Assembly: GCF_001870485.1 (NCBI RefSeq)
Contig: NZ_MDKE01000055.1
Coordinates: forward strand, 78,946-142,945
Direction: 5' to 3'
Length of the DNA stretch: 64,000 bases
From: Oceanisphaera psychrotolerans
GTDB lineage: Bacteria > Pseudomonadota > Gammaproteobacteria > Enterobacterales > Aeromonadaceae
The notes under the pieces were generated by a model. The model saw only the letters and a program-made list of their open reading frames with translations. It made no database searches and was not told where the DNA came from. A program made the position numbers and the translations under genes. Shown piece by piece: positions 7,707 through 17,163 of the stretch. Position 1 is the first letter of the stretch, and every line of letters starts with the position of its first letter.

Positions 7707-9573
7707 ATGTCAGCCGTCTTGACCTCACGCTTTATCGAATGGCGTGCCGATCGCAAAGGCCTGGCGGTGATTGCTATCTCGCTGCTGATAATCGGCTGTA
7801 TCACGGCCATCATCTACCACCACCAGAGCCAGCAGAAAGAATCATGGCTGCATAGCCAGGGACAGAGTCTGGTCAAGATCATCAGCGCCATGCCGGTCGA
7901 GCAGCTTGTCTCGAACATGGGCAACAATTCGCTGATGAACACCATGCACAATGCGCTGGTGGACAAACATTTTGCCTATATTTCGCTGGTCAGCCCGGAT
8001 GGCATTCTCCTCACCGAACAAACCGCCGACGGTCTCCTGATCCCCACGCTGCATATTCCCCGCGAGCCGGCATTCTGGTTCGGCGAACGGGGAAATAGCG
8101 CCGGATGATGGCTCCTCCCGGATACTGGAATTCCATGCTCCCCTGTTGCAGGGCGGACAACTGCGAGCCTTTGTCCGACTGGGCTTCTTCGCGCCCGGTT
8201 GGAGCGGCCTGACAGCCCAGCTGCCTTTTCTCGCTACCCTGGCCTTCCTTGTCTTCAATCTGGGCTGTGCCATCTACTTCATGACCCGACTGGATCGGGG
8301 TCAGCTGACCACACTGAATGACCAACTGGGGCAACTGATCAACGGCAACCGGCTTGGCCCCCTCCAGCTCGAAGCCAACGGTGAACTGCTCGAGTTTATC
8401 CAGCGCTTCAATGGCGTCATGGCACGCGTTAATGAGCAGCAACAACACCAGGCTGTAAGCAACCACGAACTGCTGCTGAACAGCAAGCTGGTCACATTCA
8501 AGAACTCCCGCCTGAATTCCATTCTGCAGACCTTGCCCGATGCCGTTTTTGTACTCGACGACACTGGCCGTCTGTGTTTTTCGAACAGCAAGCTGCGCTA
8601 TTACCTGGAGCTAGAGACACCGCTCGACGAAGGTGCGACCATGGCTGAATGGTGCCCCCACTCCGAGCTCATCCAGTTCAGCAATCAGGGGAACAGTACG
8701 GCGTACGGCACCAAGAAAACCAATGAAATAACCCTGACCATCGGGGGCAACACCGAACGTTCGCTTCGTTTCCATCGCTACCCCCTGTTCTCACCCAGCC
8801 GTCCGGACAAGACCTTCGGCACCCTGATCATCGGTCGGGACATCACCGAGCAGCAGTTGGCCGTTGCCCATCGTGGCGAGTTCATCGCCCAGGTCGCACA
8901 TGAACTGAAAACCCCGCTCAATGTCCTTGCCATGTACAGCGAGGCGTTACTGGGCGAAGACGGGCACTCGACCGAATTCCGTATAGAAGCCTGCAATATC
9001 ATTCACGATGAAACCGAACGACTCTCGGGCCTGATCAACAACCTGCTCAATCTGAGCAAGCTGGAAAGCGGCACCATCAAACCGGATCGTCACCACGTCC
9101 GGCTGCATGACTTGCTGCAGGATGTCCTGAACTCTATTTCCACCGGCACTCGTAACAAGGATATCCAGTTCAGCTTCGCCGTTTCCAACGAGATGCCACC
9201 CGTCTACCTGGACAAGGATTTGCTCCGCATCGCCGTCACCAACCTGCTGACCAACGCCATCAAGTACAACCGAAAGGGCGGCAGCGTCTGCCTTCGTGGG
9301 CAGGAAACCGACAGCAGTATTGTCATCACGGTCGAAGACACCGGCATCGGTATCTCTGAAGCCGACTGTTCCCGTGTGTTCGAACGACACTTCCGCTCCG
9401 CCAGCGTGCAAGTGAGCCAGCGCCCGGGTCATGGTCTCGGCCTGTCGCTAACCCGGGAAATCGTCGGCTTGCTGCATGGCAGCATCAGCGTGCAGAGCGA
9501 ACTGGGCCAAGGTTCCTGTTTCCGTATCCAGTTTGATAAGACCGTCGGTCTGCTACAAAAGGTACCAACATGA
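7707..9573 (+). pseudogene. Sensor histidine kinase with PAS domain, broken by one frameshift
   Basis: Two frames together make one membrane kinase. Frame one (7707-8108) has a strong ribosome-binding site, a transmembrane helix (LAVIAISLLIIGCITAII) and the first part of a periplasmic sensor domain. It then runs into a TGA at 8106-8108. From about 8090 the other frame continues that domain (APDDGSSRILEFHAPLLQGG), followed by a second transmembrane helix, a PAS domain, the H-box AHELKTPLNVLAMYSEALL, the N-box NAIKYN, and DTGIGI and GHGLGLSL in the ATPase domain. The break lies at CGGGG (8089-8092) and needs one base skipped. The second frame has no plausible start before TTG 8146. The partner response regulator overlaps the 3' end by 4 bp. 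Either a real frameshift or a sequencing indel. Confidence 0.8.
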
Positions 9574-9953
9574 CTCCAACCATATTACTGGTAGACGATG
9601 AACCCCATATCCTCAGGATCATGCGCCTGCAGCTGGAGCGACAGGGTTACCAAATCAGCACCTGCAGCAACGGCGAAGATGCCTTCGACCGTCTGCGGGA
9701 AAACCCGCCCGATGTGCTGATCACCGATATCCAGATGCCCAGGATGACGGGAGAACAGTTATGCAAGAAAATTCGGACGGAAATACCCAATCGAAGCTTT
9801 CTTATTGTGCTGCTGACCTCGCGTACCGAAATCGAGCACCGCATCTGGTCGAAGGACTTCCACAACCTCTGGTTTTACGAAAAGCCCCTCAGCATGCGTC
9901 AGCTGATATCTGAACTTGGCGGTTATTTCGAAGCCCACCGTGCGGAGGCCTGA
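9570..9953 (+). CDS. Single-domain response regulator (receiver only)
   Basis: This 127-residue protein consists only of a CheY-like receiver domain. The acidic pocket is Asp9/Asp10, the phosphoacceptor is Asp53 in ITDIQMP, Thr83/Ser84 form the switch, and Lys105 lies in YEKPLS, so the catalytic set is complete. There is no output domain, so it must act by protein contact. Its ATG overlaps the kinase stop (ATGA), and 3 bp separate it from the EAL gene. It is therefore likely to pass the kinase signal to the EAL protein, the STAS domain of the ATPase, or the pilus machine (inference). Confidence 0.9.
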   Translation: MTPTILLVDDEPHILRIMRLQLERQGYQISTCSNGEDAFDRLRENPPDVLITDIQMPRMTGEQLCKKIRTEIPNRSFLIVLLTSRTEIEHRIWSKDFHNLWFYEKPLSMRQLISELGGYFEAHRAEA

Positions 9954-9956
9954 GCC

Positions 9957-12083
9957 ATGTCCTTAGTCGAGCTGTCGACGGTCGATTTCAAACGCTACCT
10001 GCACTATGCCGCCAGCCAGCTTCCTCAACTGCAGGAGTGGCTGGTGCAGGACCGGAACGGCATGGTACTGGAAGCATCCGACTCACCGGAAAGCCTGGAT
10101 CCGGACTGGTTCACCCGTCTGCCGCCGGGTCCGGATCATGCAGAAGAATGGGTGCAACAGCAGGGAGACAAAACGGTCATCACCCACGTCATCAAGACCG
10201 ACAATGATATTGTCTGGGCCAAACTCTATCTGGCGTTATACGGCAATATCGATGAGGCTCTCAAGGTAAGCCGTTTTATCCGGGACAGCCTCAACCACGA
10301 GATAGCACTGCTGTACGAGCTCAACAGCATGGCGACCGAACTGTCCGACCGTTATGAAGAACTCCACCTGATCTATGACATCGACACCCAGCCACTCAGT
10401 TACGAGAAAAGCCAGTCAGCCATCAAGCAGCTGGTAAGGAACTGCGTCGACTATCTGTCCGTGGATTTCGCCTACCTGTGGCTGCCCAGGCAAAAAGTAG
10501 AGATCGTTCAGGGTGCCGACCAGCCCAAACGAGACGAATTTCAGTACGCCATGAGCGGCTGCCGGCAATATTTTCTCGACCACATCGCCGTCTCCGGCGA
10601 GGCATTCGTGGTCAACAGTTTCGGTGAACTGGCTCGCCATGGCTACGACTGCGAACTGCCTTACAAAATCACGCTCTGCCCGATCAAAAGCCAGGAAGAG
10701 AACGCTATCGGTTTTCTGATGCTGGCGAAAATGATGAACAAAAACGACTTTACCAACAGCGATCGCAACCTGCTGATGGCAATGGCGGGCAAAGTCACCA
10801 AGGCCATTCTCAGTATCTACGACGACAAGACCGGCCTGGTAAAGCACGAGGGCTTCGGGCACCAGTTACAACGTGCCCTGGAAGCAAAACAGAACCAGAG
10901 CTTCCACCACTCGCTGATCCTGGTCAATATCGACAAGTTCTCGGTGATAAATGACATCATGGGATTCGCCGAAGGCGACAGGCTGCTGCTGCGGGTAACC
11001 CGCATTCTGAATGCCTGCATCCGTAACAGCGATAGCCTGGCCCGGCTCACCGGTAATACTTTTGCCCTGCTGCTGCCCAACTGTTCGATGCAAGATGCAC
11101 AGAGAGTCGCTCAAAAAATCATCGACGATATAGGCAGCCTCTGCGTCACCAACGGTGAACAGCACCAGAACATCAGTTGCCGCATTGCCCTGTCGGGGAT
11201 AAAACACGAAAACCAGTCCGTTGACCGCCTGCTGTCCAACCTTAACATCGCACTGGATATCGCCAGGGAACAAGGCGGCAACCGCCTGCAGATCTGCAAT
11301 CAATACGATACCGAGCAAGCCGCTCGCTCCGGGGCTATGCGCTGGATTGGCCGTATTCAGGAAGCGCTGCGCAGCAACCGCTTTGTGCCCTATTTTCAGC
11401 CCATAGTCCCCCTGCATCCCGATGGCACCACCGAGTCACACGGCGAGATCCTGCTGCGCTATATCGATGACAGCGGCGCCGTCATCGCGCCCGGCGAGTT
11501 CATGCCCGCCGCCGAACACTATCATCTGATGCCGGCAATCGATCTGCGCGTCATCGAGCTCGTACTGGAGCAGCTTCCCCGTGACACCTCGGGGCTCTGG
11601 TCCATCAACCTGTCGGGGCAATCCATCTCGGAACCGGACTTCGTCAAGAAGATCATCGAAAGGATCCATGCCCACGGCATCGACCCCAGCCGTCTCTGTT
11701 TCGAGGTCACCGAAACCACCGCCATCCGCAGCCTGACCGATGCCAAACACTTTATTGCCGAGCTGCGCGCGATGGGATGCAGCATCTCGCTCGATGACTT
11801 CGGTACCGGTCTGAGTTCTTTCAGTTACCTGCGCGAGCTCAACATCGACTACTTGAAGATTGATGGCTCTTTCGTCCGCGCCATGGTCCAGGATCCCACT
11901 GCCCACATCATGGTAAAAGCCATTCACAAGGTGGGGCAATCCATGGGGCTTAAAACCATCGCGGAATTCGTCGAAACCGATGACCTGCGGCAACAACTGG
12001 TCGACATCGGTATTGATTACGGACAAGGGTACCTGTTCAGCAAGCCGATACCCCTGGCTGATTTTCTGAAACAAGGATACTGA
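9957..12083 (+). CDS. GAF-like/degenerate GGDEF/EAL cyclic-di-GMP protein
   Basis: The 708-residue cytoplasmic protein has a GAF-like region (about 150-285), a GGDEF-fold domain (about 300-445) and an EAL domain (about 465-700). The GGDEF signature is lost: TGNTF (365-369) stands where G-G-D/E-E-F should be, so cyclase activity is not expected. The EAL part keeps the important elements. They are E497 in GEILLRY (EIL instead of EAL), N551 in INLSGQ, the Glu in FEVTETTA, DDFGTG (613-618), K634 in YLKIDG and E in TIAEFVE. It may therefore hydrolyse or only bind c-di-GMP. It lies between the response regulator and an ATPase with a c-di-GMP-binding MshEN domain, which suggests local control of that ATPase. 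Confidence 0.88.
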   Translation: MSLVELSTVDFKRYLHYAASQLPQLQEWLVQDRNGMVLEASDSPESLDPDWFTRLPPGPDHAEEWVQQQGDKTVITHVIKTDNDIVWAKLYLALYGNIDEALKVSRFIRDSLNHEIALLYELNSMATELSDRYEELHLIYDIDTQPLSYEKSQSAIKQLVRNCVDYLSVDFAYLWLPRQKVEIVQGADQPKRDEFQYAMSGCRQYFLDHIAVSGEAFVVNSFGELARHGYDCELPYKITLCPIKSQEENAIGFLMLAKMMNKNDFTNSDRNLLMAMAGKVTKAILSIYDDKTGLVKHEGFGHQLQRALEAKQNQSFHHSLILVNIDKFSVINDIMGFAEGDRLLLRVTRILNACIRNSDSLARLTGNTFALLLPNCSMQDAQRVAQKIIDDIGSLCVTNGEQHQNISCRIALSGIKHENQSVDRLLSNLNIALDIAREQGGNRLQICNQYDTEQAARSGAMRWIGRIQEALRSNRFVPYFQPIVPLHPDGTTESHGEILLRYIDDSGAVIAPGEFMPAAEHYHLMPAIDLRVIELVLEQLPRDTSGLWSINLSGQSISEPDFVKKIIERIHAHGIDPSRLCFEVTETTAIRSLTDAKHFIAELRAMGCSISLDDFGTGLSSFSYLRELNIDYLKIDGSFVRAMVQDPTAHIMVKAIHKVGQSMGLKTIAEFVETDDLRQQLVDIGIDYGQGYLFSKPIPLADFLKQGY

Positions 12084-12089
12084 TCGCAG

Positions 12090-14222
12090 ATGGCACTTCC
12101 GACCAATCACAACGCCGTTCAGCCGCTTTCAAGCAGTAGCTCGGCAGCTGCTGTTTCCGGTTCGATTGCAGCGGACCAACAGTCGGTCATGCACACCAAA
12201 ATTGGCGTCATCTCCTACATCACCCCGACCCGCAAGCTGACGGATCCGGGGATGACCGCCGCATTGATGGACTGCGCCAGAGGCTGTACCGAACGCGGTG
12301 AGTGGCAGCAGATCATCGATTTGACCCATATCGAACGCATCCACAGCGCCGGCCTGGAGTGTCTGCTGGACATCGGCGAACAACTGGCGTCTCTCGGCGG
12401 CTGGCTCAAAACCACCCATGCTCAGCCCACAGTAAGGGAAGTGCTCAATTTCACCGGCATCGGCAACCAGATTGACCTCGAAGAGCTGTCTCAGGAGATA
12501 CTGTCCCCCGCCACCGGCAAACCGGAAAGGCCGGTTCGCCTGGGCGATATTTTGCTGTCCCGTGGTGCCATCAGCGAGCAGCAGCTCCAGGAGGTGATCG
12601 GCCTGCAGGACAAGCTCAACAAGCGCATGGGTGACATTCTGCTGGAAAAAGGCTGGCTCGAGGAATCCCAACTGCTGGAAGCACTGGGCAAACAGCTGAA
12701 GTTACCCTTCATTAAGCTGCGACCGGGTCTTTACGACCCAGATATCGCGCTGCAGATCCCGGCTCAAACCTGCAAGCGACTGGGCATAGTCCCGCTGTTC
12801 CGGCTGCGCCACGAGCTGCTGGTCGCCACCGCCGACCCCCAGCAAATGCCGGCGTTTACCGAACTGGAGGAGCTGCTCAGGGTGCATGTCAGGCCCGTGC
12901 TGGCCTGCCGTGAAAACATTCAGGGAACCCTGAACAGCGTCTATGCCGACGGCGACGACCCGCTTACCGATGAGTCGCTGGACCTGATGGAACCGCAAGA
13001 TCAGGATCTGGAGCTGGTAGAGAACACCTACATCGACGACTATGCCCGGATAGACGAACTGGCCGAAGGCAGCCCGGTCATCCGACTGGTCAACTCCATC
13101 CTGCAGCGTTCTGTCAACGACAACGTCAGCGATATTCATATCGAACCGGGACGCAACACGGCCCGGGTGCGGTTTCGGATCGACGGCCTGCTCTATCAGG
13201 TCATGACTCTGCGCATGGAGTTGCTGCCGGCACTGGTATCACGGCTGAAGGTGATGGCCAACCTGGATATTTCGGAGCGGCGCCTGCCCCAGGACGGCCG
13301 CATCCAGGTTCAGACCCGCAATCGCCTGGTCGATCTGCGCTTCAGCTCGCTGCCGGGCCTGTACGGTGAGAAAGTGGTGCTGCGACTGCTGGACAAGCAG
13401 CACTCTCTGCTGGATATCAACAAGCTCGGCATGAGCGAGCACAGCCTGGCGCAATACCGGAAACTGCTGCAGCGTCCCTATGGCCTGATCCTGGTCACGG
13501 GGCCAACCGGTAGCGGCAAGACCACCAGCCTCTACGCGGCCATCAATCACCTCAACAGTGTCGAAAAGAATATCGTCACCATCGAGGATCCGGTCGAATA
13601 TCAACTCGATATCGTCAACCAGAACGAGGTGAAAGAGAAGATCGGCCTGTCCTTTGCCAAGATACTGCGCCATGTGCTGCGTCAGGATCCGGATATTGTA
13701 CTGGTCGGTGAAATCCGCGACCGGGAAACCGCCTCCATCGCGGTGCAGGCCGCGCTGACCGGCCACCTGGTACTCTCGACGCTGCATACCAACAGCAGTG
13801 CCGGCGCCGTCGTGCGCATGATCGATATGGGCATAGAACCCTACCTGCTGTCCTCGGCGCTGGCCGGGGTGGTGGCCCAGCGGTTGATCAGGACCATCTG
13901 CAGCCACTGCAAAACCCAATACCTGGCGCCGGTAGAGATCTGCCAGCAACACGGCTGGCCTACCGACGGCAGCGTGATGCTGTCTCGGGGTCGCGGCTGC
14001 AGCGAATGCTACGACTCGGGATTCAAATCCCGCCTCGCCATCCATGAATTGATACCGACGACCCCCGCGCTGCAGCAACTTATCCTGCAGAACCCCAGCC
14101 TGGATGCACTGGAGGCCTATCGTATCGAACAGCAGATCCCTTCCTTGTTCGAGGACGGGCTGGATCGCGTACTTCGCGGCCTGACCACGGCCGAAGAGAT
14201 CACCCGGGTGATCAATGTCTGA
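12090..14222 (+). CDS. STAS-MshEN-GspE/PilB assembly ATPase fusion
   Basis: The 710-residue protein is an extension ATPase with an unusual front end. Residues about 35-130 look like a STAS domain: IIDLTHIERIHSAGL puts Ser86 where SpoIIAA-type proteins are phosphorylated. Residues 147-215 form an MshEN domain with RLGDILL (150-156), QLQEVI and a second half (MGDILLEKGWLEESQLLEAL), the c-di-GMP-binding motif known from MshE. The ATPase core has Walker A GPTGSGKTTS (471-480), the Asp box VTIEDPVEY, Walker B DIVLVGEIRD (535-544), the His box STLHTN, and a tetracysteine zinc site at Cys604/607/637/640. It powers assembly of the pilus or pseudopilus. The STAS fusion is not part of the usual GspE/PilB/MshE layout. 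Confidence 0.9.
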   Translation: MALPTNHNAVQPLSSSSSAAAVSGSIAADQQSVMHTKIGVISYITPTRKLTDPGMTAALMDCARGCTERGEWQQIIDLTHIERIHSAGLECLLDIGEQLASLGGWLKTTHAQPTVREVLNFTGIGNQIDLEELSQEILSPATGKPERPVRLGDILLSRGAISEQQLQEVIGLQDKLNKRMGDILLEKGWLEESQLLEALGKQLKLPFIKLRPGLYDPDIALQIPAQTCKRLGIVPLFRLRHELLVATADPQQMPAFTELEELLRVHVRPVLACRENIQGTLNSVYADGDDPLTDESLDLMEPQDQDLELVENTYIDDYARIDELAEGSPVIRLVNSILQRSVNDNVSDIHIEPGRNTARVRFRIDGLLYQVMTLRMELLPALVSRLKVMANLDISERRLPQDGRIQVQTRNRLVDLRFSSLPGLYGEKVVLRLLDKQHSLLDINKLGMSEHSLAQYRKLLQRPYGLILVTGPTGSGKTTSLYAAINHLNSVEKNIVTIEDPVEYQLDIVNQNEVKEKIGLSFAKILRHVLRQDPDIVLVGEIRDRETASIAVQAALTGHLVLSTLHTNSSAGAVVRMIDMGIEPYLLSSALAGVVAQRLIRTICSHCKTQYLAPVEICQQHGWPTDGSVMLSRGRGCSECYDSGFKSRLAIHELIPTTPALQQLILQNPSLDALEAYRIEQQIPSLFEDGLDRVLRGLTTAEEITRVINV

Positions 14223-14234
14223 GGAAGCAGCCCA

Positions 14235-15344
14235 ATGCCACTGACCATGAAAAAGGACAAGCCCGCGCAAACGGCGCGTCCCATGCCCTTCGCCGGTCTG
14301 TTCCAGCAACGGCTGAAGGCGAGTGATCGACTGTTCTTCAGCGAGCAGCTCTCATTGCTGCTGGAAACCGGCACCAGCATACTGCCGGCGTTGAAGACCA
14401 TAAGGCTGCAGACCCGGCATCCGGCGATGCACGCCCTGCTGACCGATCTCGAACAGCGAATTGCCGATGGTCAGCCTTTGTCCCAGGCCCTGTCGCATCA
14501 TCCCCGGCTGTTCAACTCGACCTATGTCAACCTGGTGGCGGCCGCCGAAGGCGGCGGCTTCCTGAACAAGGTGCTGCAGCACCTGGCCGAACTGGACGAA
14601 CGCCGTGAGCAACTTCGTCAACAACTGAAAAGCGCCGCCTCCTATCCTATGTTTCTGGCGCTGTTTTCGGTGGCGGTCATGCTGTTCGTGCTGGTGGTGG
14701 TGTTCCCCAAATTCGAGGACATGTTCACGGCCATCCGCGACCAGCTGCCCTGGACCACCAGGGTGCTGATGAACGCCAGCGACGTCATGCGCCAGCACTG
14801 GCCCTGGCTCTGTCTCGCCGCCGCGCTGCTGGCGCTGGGCGGATACGCCTGGGCCGACAGCGACGCTGGCCGGCAGCGGCTGGATCGATGGCGCCTGACA
14901 CTACCCGGCATCCGTGGATTTTATATCCGTCTCTATCTGACCGAATCGTTGCGGGTGCTGGGGCTGTCGCTCAGTCACGGCGTGCCCCTGGTCACCGCGC
15001 TGGACGCCACCCGCGATGTGGTCGGCAACCGGCAGTTTCAACAGTTTCTCGGCCAGCTGCAGCAGAATGTCACCGAAGGAAAAGGCTTGTCTTACGGCTT
15101 TGAAAAGGCCGGCTGGATCCCCTCCCTGGTGCGTCAGATGCTGCGTACCGGCGAAGAAACAGGCAACCTGCCCAAGGTCATGATGCGGCTGACCGAACAT
15201 TATGAAAGGGAAGTGCGCAAACACCTGAACACCCTGACCAAGCTCGCCGAGCCGCTGATGTTGCTGGTGATGGGGCTGGTCGTCGGGGTGCTGGTCAGCT
15301 CGCTGATACTGCCGATTTTCAAGTTGTCCCGGGTCGCTCACTGA
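14235..15344 (+). CDS. GspF/PilC-type inner-membrane platform protein
   Basis: At 369 residues it has two repeats of the GspF domain, around residues 30-150 (FFSEQLSLLLETGTSILPAL, LVAAAEGGGFLNKVL) and 240-360 (LSHGVPLVTALD, LVRQMLRTGEETGNLPKVM). Three membrane helices are visible, near 138-158, 188-205 and 340-362. This protein is the inner-membrane platform that couples the ATPase to the pilins. It follows the ATPase gene by 12 bp, the standard order in pilus and type II secretion operons. Confidence 0.92.
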   Translation: MPLTMKKDKPAQTARPMPFAGLFQQRLKASDRLFFSEQLSLLLETGTSILPALKTIRLQTRHPAMHALLTDLEQRIADGQPLSQALSHHPRLFNSTYVNLVAAAEGGGFLNKVLQHLAELDERREQLRQQLKSAASYPMFLALFSVAVMLFVLVVVFPKFEDMFTAIRDQLPWTTRVLMNASDVMRQHWPWLCLAAALLALGGYAWADSDAGRQRLDRWRLTLPGIRGFYIRLYLTESLRVLGLSLSHGVPLVTALDATRDVVGNRQFQQFLGQLQQNVTEGKGLSYGFEKAGWIPSLVRQMLRTGEETGNLPKVMMRLTEHYEREVRKHLNTLTKLAEPLMLLVMGLVVGVLVSSLILPIFKLSRVAH

Positions 15345-15508
15345 GTGACCCGCCCAAACAGGTATGAAACAGATATGAAAACGGAGGTCCACCAACGCAA
15401 TAATAACCCTGTCCTTTAATGAAGATTTTCAAGCCTTGGACTACAGTAAAAATCAAAGACTCATACGCACACCATCATGCGCTAATGTTAATTAAGAGAG
15501 GCACTGCC

Positions 15509-16054
15509 ATGAACATAAAAAAGAAATTAATACAAGGCTTTACCCTGATTGAGCTCTTGATTGTGGTGATCATACTGTCGATTCTGGCCGCCATCGTCAT
15601 TCCGCAGTTCAGTGCCTCCACCGACGATGCCAAAACCGCGTCCGCCCAGAGCACCCTGGCCAACCTGCGCTCGGTCATCGCTCTCTATTACCAGCAGCAC
15701 GGGGAATACCCCGGCAACGGCACTGCAGTATCAGCGGATACATGTACCGGAACCAAAGGCACAGGAGATGGCTTAATCGCCAACGCCGCTCAAACCTTTA
15801 CCGATCAGGTGACGCTCTACAGCAATGACGCCGGTGGCGCCTGTTCCGTCAGCGACACAGATAACCACCGCTTCGGCCCCTACTACAAAAAAGCAGCACT
15901 TCCCGGCGACCCCTTCATGAATGTGGCGACCCTCACCGTGATCGAAACCGGTGATCTGAAAATGAATGCAAGCGGTACCACTACTGGCGGCTGGAAATAC
16001 GACCGCAAGAACGGGAAGCTCATTATAAACCACGAAGACTATGACGACCTGTGA
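15509..16054 (+). CDS. Major type IV prepilin / GspG-like pseudopilin
   Basis: The product starts at the ATG at 15509, which has AGAGAGG upstream and yields a correct short leader; the frame is open further upstream. Leader MNIKKKLIQG is followed by the cleavage/methylation site G-FTLIELLIVVIILSIL (Phe at +1, Glu at +5). The hydrophobic helix continues to IVIPQF. The globular part carries Cys residues (DTCTGTKG, GGACSVS) that could form a disulfide, and it ends in WKYDRKNGKLIINHEDYDDL. At 181 residues it could be the main pilus subunit. It lies 164 bp after the platform gene, the largest gap in this operon, so it may have its own promoter to raise dose. Confidence 0.88.
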   Translation: MNIKKKLIQGFTLIELLIVVIILSILAAIVIPQFSASTDDAKTASAQSTLANLRSVIALYYQQHGEYPGNGTAVSADTCTGTKGTGDGLIANAAQTFTDQVTLYSNDAGGACSVSDTDNHRFGPYYKKAALPGDPFMNVATLTVIETGDLKMNASGTTTGGWKYDRKNGKLIINHEDYDDL

Positions 16055-16066
16055 TTGGTGGCAGCC

Positions 16067-16620
16067 ATGTCGGTGGTGCCGGTGCGGCTTCGGGGCAGGA
16101 GCCTGGCCGAGCTGCTGCTGGTGATCACCCTGCTCGGCGCCCTAGCGCTGGTGGTGGTGCCCCCGCTGACGGCCCTGGGGCCGGAGCGGGTCGAGCTGGC
16201 CGCGGTCGAGGTGGCCGGTGCCATCCGCTTTGCCCAGAGCGAAGCCCGGCGCAGCGGGGTCGAACACGGTGTGCTGCTGGACACCGCCGCCCAGCGGCTG
16301 CGGGTGTATCGCATCGACGATTCGGGCCCCTCGCCGGTGGTCACCTTCGAGGTGTATCATCCGCTCGACAAGCAGCTCTATGACATCAGGTTCGCCACCG
16401 ATGCCCGCTACCAGAAAGTCCGGCTAGACGAGGCGACCTTCGTCTATCAGGCGTCGCCGGCAGCCAGCAGGACATCGGCTTCCTGACCAGCGGCGAACCC
16501 CGCTATCTGGATGCCGGTACACCGCGGTTGCTGGTCAGCGGTACCGTCACCCTGAGCGACGGCAACCATCAACAGCAGCTGAATGTCGCCCCCATAACCG
16601 GTCGGATCACCCGGCCATAA
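16067..16620 (+). pseudogene. GspH-like minor pilin, broken by a frameshift
   Basis: Frame one from ATG 16067 has a prepilin-like N-terminus (GRSLAELLLVITLLGALAL, with an atypical S-L-A-E in place of F-T-L-x-E) and a GspH-type FAQSEARRSGVEHGVLLD segment. It ends early at 16486. From about 16455 another frame continues the same domain (GSQQDIGFLTSGEPRYLD, VSGTVTLSDGN) and ends at 16620 with GRITRP, a usual end for this family. The change is equivalent to one missing base near TCAGGCGTCGCCGGC. Minor pilins of this type prime assembly, so a real mutation should affect the machine. Confidence 0.75.
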
Positions 16621-16633
16621 TCCCCAATAACAG

Positions 16634-16690
16634 CAGCAGCCATAGCCATAACAACAGCCATAACAACAGCCATAACCACAGCAATAACAA
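16634..16690 (+). repeat. Short 12-bp tandem repeats between pilin genes
   Basis: Three copies of CCATAACAACAG or one-base variants occupy 16646-16681, with degraded copies on both sides. The array fills the 108-bp gap between the GspH-like and PilV-like genes. It ends about 40 bp before the next ATG and does not overlap its ribosome-binding site (AAGGAG). Confidence 0.75.
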
Positions 16691-16728
16691 AAAAATAATA
16701 AGAATCACGACGAGCAAGGAGTGCGCGC

Positions 16729-17163
16729 ATGAACAACAGAACGGGAAGATCCCTCAGGTCGTCCTCCCAGCAGGGGTTTTCCTATATCGAGGCTCTGATC
16801 GCGACCTTTATTATCGGCCTGAGCCTGGTGCCGGCCATCGAGGCCCTGCAATCCGGCAGCCAGGGCGCCGCCATCAACACCCAACAGAACATCGACCGGC
16901 CCTTGCTGGCCAGCAAGATGGAGCAGCTGCTGGCCAGCGACTACAGCCAGCTTGCCGACGCCGCCGTTGACCCCACCACACCCAGCAGCCTGTCCGACAC
17001 CGTGGTCAGCAGCGATGGCCGCAGCCTGCAACGTCAGGTGTATCTGGCCTTTTATGACGGAGAAACCGGCGACCTCTTTGCCGGCGCCGAGACCGGTCTG
17101 TTGTGGCTCAGGGTCGAACTGGCAGGCACCGCCCAGGCCCTGGAAACACTGGTCAGTCAATGA
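16729..17163 (+). CDS. PilV/GspI-like minor pilin
   Basis: The 144-residue product has a 16-residue leader followed by G-FSYIEALIATFIIGLSLV, the prepilin cleavage site with Glu at +5 and the hydrophobic helix. QQGFSYIEALIA is typical of the PilV/GspI group. The globular part is short and Ser/Ala-rich. Its TGA overlaps the ATG of the next gene (ATGA), which implies translational coupling with the PilW-like protein. Minor pilins of this type sit at the pilus tip and start polymerisation. Confidence 0.82.
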   Translation: MNNRTGRSLRSSSQQGFSYIEALIATFIIGLSLVPAIEALQSGSQGAAINTQQNIDRPLLASKMEQLLASDYSQLADAAVDPTTPSSLSDTVVSSDGRSLQRQVYLAFYDGETGDLFAGAETGLLWLRVELAGTAQALETLVSQ

